Shown one piece after another: positions 21,061-30,851 of a DNA stretch of 64,000 bases. The stretch covers positions 159,517-223,516 of the forward strand of contig JAETQD010000004.1 of the NCBI GenBank assembly GCA_021770825.1. The letters run 5' to 3'. This DNA comes from Clostridium sp. Its GTDB lineage: Bacteria > Bacillota > Clostridia > Lachnospirales > Lachnospiraceae. Below the pieces are notes generated by a model. The model was not told the DNA's origin. It saw only the letters and a program-made list of their open reading frames with translations, and ran no database searches. The first letter of the stretch is position 1, and each line of letters opens with the position of its first letter. The position numbers were made by a program, and so were the translations under genes.

Positions 21061-24000
21061 CGAAGTGGCGAAAGAATTAGGAAAGACAAATAAAGAGGTT
21101 GTAGATATTTTGCAGAAGAATAATGGTGAAGTAAAAAGCAGTCAGGCAAATGCATCCGAGGAGCAGGCAGCCGCAGTGAAGAAGGAAGCGGCCATAAAGA
21201 CAGAGGCAGGAGCCGCAGGAGAAACAAAGGAAGCACCGGCACAGCCGGCAAAGAAGAGAATTACGGCCGTATACCGTCCGCAGAACAGCAGCCAGAAAGG
21301 CCGTCAGGGTCAGGGAAGACCCCAGGGCCAGAGACCGGTGAGACCGGCAGGCGGCGGAATGCAGGTACGTCCCACAACTACATCTGCACCGGCAGGCGCA
21401 CAGGGAAGACCCCAGCAGGGCGCTTCTGCGGCCCCCAAGGCCCCGCAGGCAGCAGAGAATAAACCGCAGGCAGCTCCGGCAGCAGCACCTGCAAAAGAGA
21501 TGGCGGCCCAGGCAGCAGCGCCCGTAAAGGCGCAGGCTCCGGCAGCAGCCCCGGCTTCGCAGGCTCAGGTTCCGGCTCCGGAACCTCAGACAGCAGCCCC
21601 GCAGGCAGCAGAGAATAAACCACAGGCGGCTCCGGCAGCAGCCCCGGCTCCGCAGGCCCAGGCTCCGGCCCGCGAAACCAGAGAAGGCCGTCCGAACCAG
21701 GGAGGCTATCAGGGTAACCGTGAAGGCCGTCAGGGCCAGGGAGGCTATCAGGGCAATCGTGAAAACCGTCAGGGCCAGGGAGGCTATCAGGGTAACCGTG
21801 AAGGCCGTCAGGGCCAGGGAGGCTATCAGGGCAATCGCGAGGGCCGTCCGAACCAGGGAGGCTACCAGGGTAACCGTGAAGGCCGTCAGGGCCAGGGAGG
21901 CTATCAGGGCAGCCGTGAAGGCCGTCCGAACCAGGGAGGCTACCAGGGCAATCGTGAAGGCCGTCCGAACCAGGGAGGCTACCAGGGCAACCGTGAAGGC
22001 CGCCCGAACCAGGGAGGCTATCAGGGTAACCGTGAAGGCCGTCCGAACCAGGGAGGCTACCAGGGCAGCCGTGATTCCCGTCAGGGCCAGGGAGGTTATC
22101 AGGGTAACCGCGATTCCCGTCAGGGCCAGGGAGGTTACCAGGGCAGCCGTGATTCCCGTCAGGGTCAGGGAGGCCGCGGAGGAAACCGCGATGGCCGCGG
22201 CGGCTTAAGCATTCCGAAGCCATCCTTTGACACCCCGCTGGCACAAAAGCAGCAGAATACAAAAGTAAATAAAAATGCATATAAGAAAGAGCACGATGCA
22301 AAGAAAGACCGTGATGACGAGTTAAGAGGAAAAGGCGGCAAGGGCCAGAAGGGCATTAAGGCGCCTGTGATGCAGCAGCCGAAGAAGGAAGAGGCGAAGG
22401 TTGAGGAAATCAAGACCATCGTACTTCCGGAGACCATCACGATCAAGGAACTGGCAGAAAAGATGAAGCTGCAGCCCTCTGCCATCGTGAAAAAGTTATT
22501 CTTACATGGCACCATCGTGACCATCAACCAGGAGATCGACTTCGAGAAGGCCGAGGAGATCGCCATGGAATACGATGTTCTCTGCGAGAAGGAGAAAAAG
22601 GTCAATGTGATCGAAGAGCTCTTAAAAGAGGAAGAAGAGGACGAGAAGGACATGGTTTCCAGACCTCCGGTTATCTGTGTTATGGGCCATGTTGACCATG
22701 GTAAGACCTCTCTTCTGGATGCCATCCGTCAGACCAACGTAACAGCCAAGGAGGCAGGCGGAATCACCCAGCATATCGGTGCCTATGTGGTAGAGGCCAA
22801 CGGCCAGAAGATCACCTTCCTGGATACTCCCGGACATGAGGCATTCACTGCTATGCGTATGAGAGGCGCCCAGGCAACGGATATTGCCATCCTGGTGGTT
22901 GCCGCAGACGACGGCGTAATGCCCCAGACCGTTGAGGCCATCAACCATGCCAAGGCGGCAGGCGTAGAGATTGTCGTTGCCGTCAACAAGATTGATAAGC
23001 CCAGCGCCAACGTGGAGAGGGTAAAACAGGAGCTTTCCGAGTATGAACTGATTCCTGAGGACTGGGGCGGAAGCACTGTGTTCTGTCCGGTGTCTGCCCA
23101 TACAAAAGAGGGAATTCCGGAGCTTCTGGAAATGATTCTCTTAACCGCAGAGGTGAAGGAATTAAAGGCCAACCCCAACCGTAAGGCAAGAGGGCTTGTG
23201 ATCGAGGCCCAGCTTGATAAAGGAAGAGGTCCGGTGGCCACTGTGCTGGTACAGAAGGGAACCTTAAAGGTGGGAGATTCCATCGCAGCCGGCTCCTGTT
23301 ACGGTAAGGTCCGCGCCATGATGGACGATAAGGGCAACCGCGTGAAGGAAGCAGGTCCGTCCACTCCGGTGGAGATCTTAGGTCTCAACGACGTACCCAA
23401 TGCCGGTGAGGTATTTGTGGCCCATCAGAATGAGAAAGAGGCAAGAAGCTTTGCCGAAACCTTTATTACAGAAGGAAAGAACAAGTTAATTGAAGATACA
23501 AAGGCAAAACTGTCCCTGGATGATCTGTTCTCCCAGATTAAGGCAGGAAATGTAAAAGAACTGCCGATCATCGTAAAGGCAGATGTACAGGGATCCGTAG
23601 AAGCAGTAAAACAGAGCCTTGTGAAGCTCTCCAATGAAGAAGTTGTCGTTAAAGTCATCCATGGCGGCGTAGGCACCATCAACGAGTCCGATGTGACCCT
23701 GGCCTCCGCTTCCAATGCCATCATCATCGGCTTCAACGTGCGTCCGGACGCCACAGCCAAGTCCATTGCCGACAGGGAAAAGGTGGATATGCGGTTATAC
23801 CGCGTGATCTACCAGGCCATCGAGGACGTGGAAGCAGCCATGAAGGGAATGTTAGACCCGGTATACGAGGAGCAGGTGACCGGCCACGCCGTTGTCCGCC
23901 AGACCTTCAAGGCCTCCGGTGTGGGTACCATTGCCGGTTCCTATGTGCTTGACGGTAAGATCACCCGCGGTTCCAAAGCCCGCATCACCCGTGAGGGCGA

Positions 24001-24160
24001 GCAGATCTTTGAGGGACCGTTGGCTTCCTTAAAGCGCTTTAAGGACGATGTGAAGGAAGTCAATGCAGGATACGAGTGCGGTCTTGTGTTTGATGGCTTC
24101 AACGATCTGAAGGAAGATGATATGATTGAAGTTTATATCATGGTAGAAGTGCCGAGGTAG
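21050..24160 (+). CDS. infB: Translation initiation factor IF-2 with expanded Gly/Arg-rich repeat
   Basis: A 1036-residue GTPase that places initiator tRNA on the 30S subunit. An N-terminal IF2_N motif ([19 protein letters not shown]) is followed by Ala/Pro/Gln-rich sequence, then about 12 copies of a 13-residue GGYQG(N/S)R-type repeat (roughly residues 218-373). A second IF2_N block ([20 protein letters not shown]) precedes the GTPase core: GHVDHGKTS (G1, near residue 548), DTPGHEAF (G3), NKID (G4). The C-terminal fMet-tRNA domains follow. GTG 21050 was chosen because it is 8 bp from GGAGG; GTG 21044 is too close. The repeat region is unusual for bacterial IF-2. Confidence 0.95.
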   Translation: MRVNEVAKELGKTNKEVVDILQKNNGEVKSSQANASEEQAAAVKKEAAIKTEAGAAGETKEAPAQPAKKRITAVYRPQNSSQKGRQGQGRPQGQRPVRPAGGGMQVRPTTTSAPAGAQGRPQQGASAAPKAPQAAENKPQAAPAAAPAKEMAAQAAAPVKAQAPAAAPASQAQVPAPEPQTAAPQAAENKPQAAPAAAPAPQAQAPARETREGRPNQGGYQGNREGRQGQGGYQGNRENRQGQGGYQGNREGRQGQGGYQGNREGRPNQGGYQGNREGRQGQGGYQGSREGRPNQGGYQGNREGRPNQGGYQGNREGRPNQGGYQGNREGRPNQGGYQGSRDSRQGQGGYQGNRDSRQGQGGYQGSRDSRQGQGGRGGNRDGRGGLSIPKPSFDTPLAQKQQNTKVNKNAYKKEHDAKKDRDDELRGKGGKGQKGIKAPVMQQPKKEEAKVEEIKTIVLPETITIKELAEKMKLQPSAIVKKLFLHGTIVTINQEIDFEKAEEIAMEYDVLCEKEKKVNVIEELLKEEEEDEKDMVSRPPVICVMGHVDHGKTSLLDAIRQTNVTAKEAGGITQHIGAYVVEANGQKITFLDTPGHEAFTAMRMRGAQATDIAILVVAADDGVMPQTVEAINHAKAAGVEIVVAVNKIDKPSANVERVKQELSEYELIPEDWGGSTVFCPVSAHTKEGIPELLEMILLTAEVKELKANPNRKARGLVIEAQLDKGRGPVATVLVQKGTLKVGDSIAAGSCYGKVRAMMDDKGNRVKEAGPSTPVEILGLNDVPNAGEVFVAHQNEKEARSFAETFITEGKNKLIEDTKAKLSLDDLFSQIKAGNVKELPIIVKADVQGSVEAVKQSLVKLSNEEVVVKVIHGGVGTINESDVTLASASNAIIIGFNVRPDATAKSIADREKVDMRLYRVIYQAIEDVEAAMKGMLDPVYEEQVTGHAVVRQTFKASGVGTIAGSYVLDGKITRGSKARITREGEQIFEGPLASLKRFKDDVKEVNAGYECGLVFDGFNDLKEDDMIEVYIMVEVPR
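21701..22168 (+). repeat. Twelve in-frame 39-bp tandem repeats inside infB
   Basis: A 39-bp unit encoding GGYQG(N/S)RE(G/N)R(Q/P)(G/N)Q, with RDSRQGQ variants in the last three copies, repeats 12 times without interruption. The copies differ mainly at synonymous sites and at the QGQ/PNQ alternation. The array is prone to slipped-strand changes in copy number. Confidence 0.92.
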
Positions 24161-24162
24161 AA

Positions 24163-24558
24163 ATGAGAAAAAACAGCATTAAAAATACGAGAATCAACGG
24201 GGAGGTCCAGAAAGCTTTGAGCGAAATTATCCGCTCAGAGCTCAAGGACCCCAGAATCCATCCCATGACCAGCGTGGTTTTAGCGCAGGTGACGCCGGAC
24301 CTTAAGTTCTGCAAGGCCTATATCAGTGTCCTTGCAGACGAAGACAAGGCAGCGGATACCATCCGGGGCTTAAAGAGCGCCGAAGGATACATCCGCACAC
24401 AGCTTGCAAAGAAGGTGAACCTTCGGAATACACCGGAGATTTCCTTTGTGCTGGACCAGTCCATCGAGTACGGTGTCCGCATGTCTAAGCTCATTGACGA
24501 TGTGACAAAGGACCTGCCGGAGGATGAACCGGAAACGGAAGAGGATGAAGGAATTTAA
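24163..24558 (+). CDS. rbfA: 30S ribosome-binding factor A
   Basis: A 131-residue KH-fold protein that binds immature 30S particles and acts in 16S rRNA 5'-end maturation and cold adaptation. RINGEVQKALSEIIRSELKD and VTPDLKFCKAYISVLADEDK are typical; the C-terminus ends in an acidic tail (EDEPETEEDEGI). It starts 3 bp after the infB stop, so it is co-translated with IF-2. Confidence 0.95.
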   Translation: MRKNSIKNTRINGEVQKALSEIIRSELKDPRIHPMTSVVLAQVTPDLKFCKAYISVLADEDKAADTIRGLKSAEGYIRTQLAKKVNLRNTPEISFVLDQSIEYGVRMSKLIDDVTKDLPEDEPETEEDEGI

Positions 24559-24579
24559 GCCGGAAAGGAGTCTGTCTTT

Positions 24580-25560
24580 GTGAGTATTCTGACAGATGCA
24601 CTGAACAATAAAAAAACGGTGGTTATTCTCGGACATGTGAACCCGGACGGGGACTGTATCGGTTCCTGTCTGGGTATGTATAATTATCTGAGAGAAAATG
24701 AGCCGCACCTTCAGGTTTCCGTTTATCTGGGAGCCATGGGGGTGAAATTTTCATATCTGGCAGGGTATGAAGATGTGAAGCATCAGTACGAACCGGAGAA
24801 GCAGTTTGACTTATGTATCACTCTGGATGCCAGCGATGTGGGCCGGCTGGGAGAATTTGCTCCCTATCTTGCAGGTGCAGGGGACAGTCTCTGCATTGAC
24901 CACCATATCACCAACAAAGGCCTTGCGGCTGTCAATGTGGTGAAGGATTACGCCAGTTCTACCTGTGAGGTCCTTTATGGGCTTTTGGAACAGGAAAAAA
25001 TCAGCAAAGCCGTGGCAGAATGTCTGTATACGGGAATCATCCATGACACCGGTGTGTTCAAGTATTCCAACACATCTGCAAAAACCATGGAAATTGCCGG
25101 AAAGCTGATGGACATGGGACTGGATTTCCCAACGATCATTGACGGCAGCTTTTATATGAAAACCTATGGCCAGGCAAAGCTCCATGGCCGCGCGGTTCTG
25201 GACAGTGTCCGGATTCTGGAAAACCGCTGCATCTATACGGTGGTGACCCAGGATGAGCTTAAGGAATACGGCTGCACGGTGAAAGCCACCGATGGAATCG
25301 TAGACCAGCTCAGGGTTGTGGAAGGCGTGGAGTGCGCCATTCTCCTCTATGAGACGGGGAATCCGTCTGAGTATAAGGTGAGCCTGCGGACCAACACGGA
25401 GCTGGATTTAAGCAGAATTGCCGGACATTTTGGCGGCGGCGGCCATGTGAAGGCTGCAGGCTGCACGGTTTCAGGCACGGTGGATGAGATCATCGCCGGA
25501 CTGGCCGGGCAGATCGTCTTACAGTGGGAAGAAATGAAAAAAGAACAGGCCGGGTGTTAA
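24580..25560 (+). CDS. nrnA: DHH/DHHA1 phosphoesterase (NrnA-type oligoribonuclease/pAp phosphatase)
   Basis: A 326-residue DHH-family enzyme. Metal-binding motifs in order are ILGHVNPDGDCIGS (motif I), TLDASDVGRLG (II), CIDHHITN (the DHH motif III) and TGIIHDTGVF (IV). The DHHA1 domain ends with FGGGGHVKAAGC, which contacts substrate. NrnA proteins degrade 2-5 nt RNAs and pAp. GTG start after AAAGGAG. The order rbfA-nrnA-truB-ribF is conserved in Clostridia, tying nano-RNA turnover to translation genes. Confidence 0.92.
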   Translation: MSILTDALNNKKTVVILGHVNPDGDCIGSCLGMYNYLRENEPHLQVSVYLGAMGVKFSYLAGYEDVKHQYEPEKQFDLCITLDASDVGRLGEFAPYLAGAGDSLCIDHHITNKGLAAVNVVKDYASSTCEVLYGLLEQEKISKAVAECLYTGIIHDTGVFKYSNTSAKTMEIAGKLMDMGLDFPTIIDGSFYMKTYGQAKLHGRAVLDSVRILENRCIYTVVTQDELKEYGCTVKATDGIVDQLRVVEGVECAILLYETGNPSEYKVSLRTNTELDLSRIAGHFGGGGHVKAAGCTVSGTVDEIIAGLAGQIVLQWEEMKKEQAGC

Positions 25561-25561
25561 A

Positions 25562-26458
25562 ATGTACGATGGAATCATAAACGTATATAAGGAAAAGGGC
25601 TTCACCTCCTTTGACGTGGTGGCAAAGATGCGGGGAATCCTGGGCCAGAGAAAGGTGGGCCATACAGGAACTCTGGACCCGGCGGCGGAGGGAGTCCTTC
25701 CGGTCTGTGCAGGAAAGGGCACCAAGCTCTGCGACATGCTGACAGACCACGATAAAACCTACCGGGCCACACTTCTTCTGGGAGTGGAAACGGATACCCA
25801 GGATACCACGGGAGCTGTGCTTTCGGAAAAAAACACGGATTTTCTGAAGGAAGAGGAGGTACGGGCTGCCATTTTATCCTTTGTGGGAGACTATGACCAG
25901 GTACCGCCCATGTATTCCGCCCTTAAGGTGGACGGGAAGAAGCTCTATGAGCTGGCCCGGGAAGGGAAAGAAGTGGAGCGGAAGGCGCGTCCGGTGAAGA
26001 TTCATGAAATCGTGATCGAGTCGGTGAATCTTCCGGAGGTGGTTATGACCGTCTCCTGTTCCAAGGGGACCTATATCAGGACCCTGTGCCATGACATCGG
26101 AGAAAAGCTTTCGGTGGGCGGATGTATGAAGGAGCTTCTGCGGACCAGGGTGGACCGCTTTTCCATGGAAGACAGTCTGACCCTTTCCGAGCTTCAGGCC
26201 TTAAAGGACCAGGGAAGGCTTTCGGAGGCAGTGCTTCCTGTGGAGGCGGTGTTTTCGGATTACCGGGAAATCCGGTCTGAGGGAGAAGAGCTTGATAAGC
26301 TTATGAAAAACGGGAATCCATTCCGGTATAAAAAGGCCGGAAATGTGACGGACGGCGAGCCCTTTAAGGCCTATACGGCCGAGGGGCAGTTTATTGGTAT
26401 TTATGAATTTTCGGAAGAAAAACGCATGTTTTATCCGAGAAAACTATTTCTGGGATAG
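25562..26458 (+). CDS. truB: tRNA pseudouridine(55) synthase TruB
   Basis: A 298-residue enzyme that converts U55 in the T-loop of tRNAs. GHTGTLDPAAEGVLPVCAG holds the catalytic Asp (about residue 40), YDQVPPMYSALKVDGKKLYELAR is the second TruB block, and CSKGTYIRTLCHDIG the third. A short C-terminal extension of the PUA-like type completes the protein. It starts 1 bp after the nrnA stop. Confidence 0.95.
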   Translation: MYDGIINVYKEKGFTSFDVVAKMRGILGQRKVGHTGTLDPAAEGVLPVCAGKGTKLCDMLTDHDKTYRATLLLGVETDTQDTTGAVLSEKNTDFLKEEEVRAAILSFVGDYDQVPPMYSALKVDGKKLYELAREGKEVERKARPVKIHEIVIESVNLPEVVMTVSCSKGTYIRTLCHDIGEKLSVGGCMKELLRTRVDRFSMEDSLTLSELQALKDQGRLSEAVLPVEAVFSDYREIRSEGEELDKLMKNGNPFRYKKAGNVTDGEPFKAYTAEGQFIGIYEFSEEKRMFYPRKLFLG

Positions 26459-26478
26459 CAGTGGAGGCATAAAACAGC

Positions 26479-27408
26479 ATGCAGTATATTGCAGGAACGA
26501 AAGAATTTCAGATCAGTGAGCCGACTGTGGTGAGTATCGGTAAATTTGACGGTCTCCATGTGGGCCATAAAAAGCTGGTGAAGGAGATGCTTAAATGGAA
26601 GGAACGGGGCTACCAGGTGGCCATGTTCACCTTCTCCACACCGCCGTGGACCCTGGTAAAGGGGAAGCTGCAGACCATGCTCATGACCAACCGGGAGCGG
26701 ATGGATTTACTGGCCAAAACCGGAGTGGACTATCTGGTGGAGTATCCGTTCGATCAGGAGGTCTGCCATATGGAGCCGGAACGGTTTGTGGCGGAAATTC
26801 TCACAGGAAAGATGAATGCAAAAATCATTGTAACCGGACCGGACTGCCATTTCGGATATAAGGCCGCCGGGGATAAGGAACTTCTGGAAAAACTGGCGCC
26901 CAAGTACGGCTACCGGTTTTTTGTGGTGGATAAAGAGCGGGACGAGGAAGGAAAAATCATCAGCAGCACCTATGTAAGGGAAATGTTGGCGGAAGGAAAC
27001 ATACAAAAGGCCAACCGCCTGCTGGGATATGATTACTATGTGACCGGAGCGGTGGAGCACGGAAACTCCATCGGCCATAAAAAGCTTTATCCCACTGCCA
27101 ATTTGATTCCTCCGGCTGTGAAGCATCTGCCGAAATTCGGAGTCTATGTGACCAGGGTGACTGTGGACGGAAAAACCTACGGGGGATTGACTAATGTGGG
27201 GAAGAAACCCACAATTTCAGGGGGAAATCCCACAGGAGTGGAGACATACCTCTATGATTTTCAGGGAGATCTCTATGGAAAAGAGATGAAAGTGGAGCTT
27301 TTGGATTTTGTCCGCCCGGAGATGAAATTTGCATCCATCGGGGATTTAAAGGCCCAGCTTGACCATGATATAAAAAAATGCAGGGAGTTATATCTTAGCT
27401 TCCAATAG
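26479..27408 (+). CDS. ribF: Bifunctional riboflavin kinase / FAD synthetase
   Basis: A 309-residue enzyme making FMN and then FAD. The N-terminal nucleotidyltransferase has SIGKFDGLHVGHKKLV (the GxxHxGH nucleotide motif) and SSTYVREMLAEGN (SSTxxR). The C-terminal kinase domain has HGNSIGHKKLYPTANL, YGGLTNVGKKPT and VETYLYDF, with the PTAN motif for MgATP. It is the last gene of the rimP-ribF run, 20 bp behind truB. Confidence 0.95.
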   Translation: MQYIAGTKEFQISEPTVVSIGKFDGLHVGHKKLVKEMLKWKERGYQVAMFTFSTPPWTLVKGKLQTMLMTNRERMDLLAKTGVDYLVEYPFDQEVCHMEPERFVAEILTGKMNAKIIVTGPDCHFGYKAAGDKELLEKLAPKYGYRFFVVDKERDEEGKIISSTYVREMLAEGNIQKANRLLGYDYYVTGAVEHGNSIGHKKLYPTANLIPPAVKHLPKFGVYVTRVTVDGKTYGGLTNVGKKPTISGGNPTGVETYLYDFQGDLYGKEMKVELLDFVRPEMKFASIGDLKAQLDHDIKKCRELYLSFQ

Positions 27409-27420
27409 CGTGTAGTCTGC

Positions 27421-27459
27421 ATGCGGCAGGCCGGGAGTTAAGGCCCGGGGCGGCCGCAT
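27421..27459 (+). terminator. Branched hairpin after ribF without U-tract
   Basis: ATGCGGC (27421-27427) pairs with GCCGCAT (27453-27459), enclosing CCGGG (27431-27435)/CCCGG (27444-27448). No T-run follows, so it may be an mRNA 3' stabiliser or weak terminator. Confidence 0.4.
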
Positions 27460-27481
27460 CATAGGAATAAAAGGAGTACGG

Positions 27482-28606
27482 ATGGGAAATAACCGATATG
27501 GAACCTATTGTGTGATCGGAGTCATTGCCGCTGCGGTCTGCCTCTTCGTGATGAAGGTGGACCGGATTGTGGAGGCAGTTTCTCTGGTATTTTCAGCAGC
27601 GGCCCCGCTGCTTTTAGGCTGTGTCATCGCCTACGTGTTGAATATTCTGCTGAAGCGGCTGGAGAAGCTTTATTTTCCCCATACGGACCGGGCGGCGCTC
27701 ATAAAAAGCCGCAGGCCGGTATGTATTCTTTTATCCTTTGTGGCCCTTTTTTTGATTCTGGTTTTTATTGTGAATCTGGTGGTGCCGGAGCTGCTGTCCA
27801 GTATCCGTCTCATGACAGATGAGATTCCGCCGGCTATTGAGAGCGCGAGAGTCTGGGCCATTGCCCATTCCGATGAAATTCCGGCTTTCCAGGACTCCTT
27901 AAAAAGAATGGATATTGACTGGCAGAACATGGCAAAAAAGACCATGGATTTTCTGGTGGCAGGAGCCGGAGGAATTTTCAGTTCCGTGGTTTCTGTGGTG
28001 TCAAAGGCTTTCGGAGCCGCCACAAAAGTCCTGATCGGGACAATTTTTGCCATCTATCTTCTGAGCGCCAAGGAAAGGCTCTGCGCCCAGGCGGACAAAA
28101 TCATGCGGGCATTTTTAAAGCCGGAAACCAGGAAAAAGGTGCGCTATGTGGCGGGGACTTTCCATGAGACCTTCACAAGTTTTATTGTGGGCCAGTGTAT
28201 GGAGGCGGTGATCATCGGATGTCTCTGTGCCGTGGGAATGGCAGTGCTCAGGATGCCATATGCTGTTATGACCGGGGCCGTTGTGGGCGTTACCGCCCTG
28301 ATTCCCGTGGTGGGTGCCTATATCGGAGCGGCAGTGGGAGCTTTTATGGTGTTCACGGTGAATCCCCTCCAGGCCGTTCTTTTTGTGGTTTTTCTGGTGA
28401 TTCTCCAGCAGTTGGAGGGAAATCTGATTTATCCCAGAGTGGTGGGGGCTTCCATTGGGCTTCCGGGACTTTGGGTGCTGGCGGCCGTTACCATCGGCGG
28501 AGGCGTTCTCGGCATTGGAGGAATGCTCCTTGGCGTGCCCCTTGCGGCGGCTGCATACCGGCTTTTTGGAGATGCGGTCAATAAAAGGTTAAATGGCCGG
28601 ACGTAA
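27482..28606 (+). CDS. AI-2E family (PerM/UPF0118) membrane transporter
   Basis: A 374-residue membrane protein with about eight hydrophobic segments. The N-terminal pair (YCVIGVIAAAVCLFVMKV; PLLLGCVIAYVLNILLKRLE), a central amphipathic region and the C-terminal LIPVVGAYIGAAVGAFMVF and GGVLGIGGMLLGVPLAAA are typical of this family. Some members export AI-2 or act as Na+/H+ antiporters; the cargo here cannot be assigned. AAAGGAG precedes the ATG. Confidence 0.87.
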   Translation: MGNNRYGTYCVIGVIAAAVCLFVMKVDRIVEAVSLVFSAAAPLLLGCVIAYVLNILLKRLEKLYFPHTDRAALIKSRRPVCILLSFVALFLILVFIVNLVVPELLSSIRLMTDEIPPAIESARVWAIAHSDEIPAFQDSLKRMDIDWQNMAKKTMDFLVAGAGGIFSSVVSVVSKAFGAATKVLIGTIFAIYLLSAKERLCAQADKIMRAFLKPETRKKVRYVAGTFHETFTSFIVGQCMEAVIIGCLCAVGMAVLRMPYAVMTGAVVGVTALIPVVGAYIGAAVGAFMVFTVNPLQAVLFVVFLVILQQLEGNLIYPRVVGASIGLPGLWVLAAVTIGGGVLGIGGMLLGVPLAAAAYRLFGDAVNKRLNGRT

Positions 28607-28629
28607 GCAAAGAGCGGAGAAAGGAAATT

Positions 28630-30507
28630 ATGGAAGAGGAAAAAAAGGAAGTTGAGGCCGGAAAGCCGCACGGCAGAAGCAGGCGCCAGCAGACCAGGCG
28701 CCAGCAGACCAGGCCGGGAGAGAAAAAAATCCTTTTCCGGGCAATCGGTGCGGCGGCGGCTGTCCTGGTTCTGGCCGCAGGAGCCGGAATCGGATATTAT
28801 TTTATACAGGTAGGAAGGTATGAAACAGCGTTCCTTCCCAATACGGAAATTAATGGAATGGACGTGTCGGGAAAGACCGTGGATGCTGCAAAGGCGGCCA
28901 TCGAGGAGAGTCTTTCCGGATATGAGCTTAGGGTTCTTGCCAGGGAGTGCCCGGAAGAGATCATTACAAAAGAAGATATCGGCCTTCACTCAGAGTTTGA
29001 CGGGAGCCTGGAGGACATTATAAACGCCCAGAATCCCAGGGACTGGGTAAAATATTTAAGAACATCGGCCAGTCATGAAATCGAGACCATGATTGTATAT
29101 GACGAGGAAAAATTGCAGGAGAAGATTGCAGGTCTTTCCTGTATGGATCCGGAAACCATGCGGGAGCCGGAAAATGCCGGTGTTTCAGAATATCAAAGTG
29201 ATACGAAAAGCTACTATGTGGTCCCGGCGGACCCGGGAACGGAGCTGATTGCAGCCAATGTGGAAAGGGCTGTCCGGGATGCAGTGATGAATCTGGAAAG
29301 CGAAGTGGCTCTGGAAGCCCATGACTGCTATACGAAGCCTGCGGTAAAAGAAGATGATGAGGGGCTTTTGGCCCTTGTTTCAGAGCTCAATACATATGTG
29401 GGGGCTGCCGTGACCTATACTTTCGGGGAGAAAAATGAGGTCCTTGACGGGGATACCATCCATACCTGGCTTTCGGTGGACGGCCAGACGGTGGTATTGG
29501 ATGAAAGCCAGGCGGCGGCCTATGTGAAGGAGCTGGCCGGAACCTATGACACGGCCTATAAAGCCAAGACATTAAAGACCACCTATGGGGATACGGTGAC
29601 CATTTCCAAGGGAAATTACGGATGGCGAATCAACCAGGCTGCCGAGTCGGCTGCCGTGGCGGCCATCGTGAAAGCGGGAGAGCAGCAGACCAGGGAGCCG
29701 GAATATATCCAGAAGGGAGCCAGCCGCGGGGAGAACGATTACGGGAACACCTACGTGGAGATCAACCTGACGGCGCAGCATCTGTTCTTTTATAAAGACG
29801 GTGAACTGGTGGTGGAATCGGATTTTGTTTCAGGGAACGAGGCCAGGGGCTGGGCGACTCCTGCCGGAGCTTATCCGCTTACCTATAAGCAGAGAAATGC
29901 CGTTTTAAAGGGAGAAAATTACAGGACTCCGGTGTTCTACTGGATGCCCTTCAACGGAGGAATCGGCCTCCATGACGCCAACTGGAGAGGGACCTTCGGC
30001 GGTTCCATCTATAAGACAAGCGGCTCCCACGGATGCATCAATCTGCCGCCCAGTGTGGCCAAGACCATTTATGAAGGAATTTCCGCAGGGGATCCGGTGC
30101 TCTGTTATCATCTGAGCGGAACGGAATCTAAAAAATCCAGTAAGCCTGCGGCTTCCAAGCCGGCAGCCACCACGGCAGCGCCTGCTCCGACGACAGCGCC
30201 TGCCATGACAGACCCGGCGGCCACGGCACCTGCTCCGGCTCCGGAGGAGACAGCGCCCGTAGGACCCAGTGTGGAGGTTCCGCCCGGAGAGACAGGCGGC
30301 CCGTCCGCTGCACCAAATCCGGCCGAGGAATCCAGTCCCCAGGAGACACCGGTGTCTCCGGCGGAGACGAGCCCAGCGGATTCCGGAACACCGGAAGGCC
30401 CCACGGCGCCCTCTGTGACGGCTGGCGGGGATAAAGAAAGTTTCGGACCGGGCTTCGTGGACCAGGTACCGGAAGAAACCCAGGCACCAATCGGGCCGGG
30501 GATGTAG
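28630..30507 (+). CDS. L,D-transpeptidase (YkuD) with PG_binding_4-like domains and Pro/Ala-rich tail
   Basis: A 625-residue membrane-anchored wall enzyme. A Lys/Arg/Gln-rich cytoplasmic start is followed by one helix (about residues 37-58). Two PG_binding_4-like repeats fill the middle (NTEINGMDVSGKTVDAAKAA begins the first). The YkuD domain runs from about residue 375 (VEINLTAQHLFFYKDGELVV) to 495, with HDANWRGTFG and SHGCINLP, whose Cys (about 470) is catalytic. A 130-residue Pro/Ala/Thr/Glu tail follows. L,D-transpeptidases form 3-3 peptidoglycan cross-links, which are insensitive to most beta-lactams. It starts 23 bp behind the AI-2E family gene. Confidence 0.92.
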   Translation: MEEEKKEVEAGKPHGRSRRQQTRRQQTRPGEKKILFRAIGAAAAVLVLAAGAGIGYYFIQVGRYETAFLPNTEINGMDVSGKTVDAAKAAIEESLSGYELRVLARECPEEIITKEDIGLHSEFDGSLEDIINAQNPRDWVKYLRTSASHEIETMIVYDEEKLQEKIAGLSCMDPETMREPENAGVSEYQSDTKSYYVVPADPGTELIAANVERAVRDAVMNLESEVALEAHDCYTKPAVKEDDEGLLALVSELNTYVGAAVTYTFGEKNEVLDGDTIHTWLSVDGQTVVLDESQAAAYVKELAGTYDTAYKAKTLKTTYGDTVTISKGNYGWRINQAAESAAVAAIVKAGEQQTREPEYIQKGASRGENDYGNTYVEINLTAQHLFFYKDGELVVESDFVSGNEARGWATPAGAYPLTYKQRNAVLKGENYRTPVFYWMPFNGGIGLHDANWRGTFGGSIYKTSGSHGCINLPPSVAKTIYEGISAGDPVLCYHLSGTESKKSSKPAASKPAATTAAPAPTTAPAMTDPAATAPAPAPEETAPVGPSVEVPPGETGGPSAAPNPAEESSPQETPVSPAETSPADSGTPEGPTAPSVTAGGDKESFGPGFVDQVPEETQAPIGPGM

Positions 30508-30515
30508 AAATAAAT

Positions 30516-30553
30516 GCGGGATGGAAAGTGTCATGAGATATTTTTCATCCCGC
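30516..30553 (+). terminator. Terminator of the L,D-transpeptidase gene
   Basis: GCGGGATGGAAA (30516-30527) pairs with TTTTCATCCCGC (30542-30553), followed by GTTCTGTTTG. The stem is strong, the T-run interrupted. Confidence 0.65.
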
Positions 30554-30560
30554 GTTCTGT

Positions 30561-30589
30561 TTGCACAGGAAGAAGAAATATGATATGAT
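30561..30589 (+). promoter_or_regulatory. Strong promoter-like site without an adjacent intact gene
   Basis: TTGCAC (30561-30566), a 17-bp spacer and TATGAT (30584-30589). The next 260 bp contain no convincing frame, only small inverted repeats such as ATGGCG/CGCCAT, before the decayed gene at 30852. Confidence 0.5.
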
Positions 30590-30851
30590 GCTGTTGCGGG
30601 AGGCGCTAAATTCCGCGCTTTTTACCAGACATGGCGCCATATGGGAAGCTATCGCCATGGAAAACAAATCATTTATCTATCTTTCCGTTTTATGGAAATT
30701 CATAAGATCTGGACTTTCAGCCTGAACTCGGGCATTACATCCGTTTTACAATTAAAAATAAATAAATATAGGCACAGGAAGCTATTGTCTGGGAAAGTAA
30801 AAAAATTATAATGGAGATAGGTTCTCATATGACTCCTGGGAAGGAGAGTGT

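Noticed and set aside
21701..22168. Regular repeats suggesting a CRISPR array
   Set aside because: The units are contiguous 39-bp coding repeats in frame with infB, without unique spacers.
21720..22208. 162-residue plus-strand frame of REAIR-type repeats
   Set aside because: A frame-shifted reading of the same infB repeat, without ribosome site.
21378..22301. 307-residue minus-strand frame with collagen-like Pro/Gly/Asp repeats
   Set aside because: It is the antisense of the infB tandem repeat; the 39-bp unit keeps several frames open. No ribosome site or start context, and the plus strand encodes a clear IF-2.
30588..30724. 45-residue frame starting at the -10 box of an orphan promoter
   Set aside because: No ribosome site, start overlaps the -10 box, no recognisable similarity.
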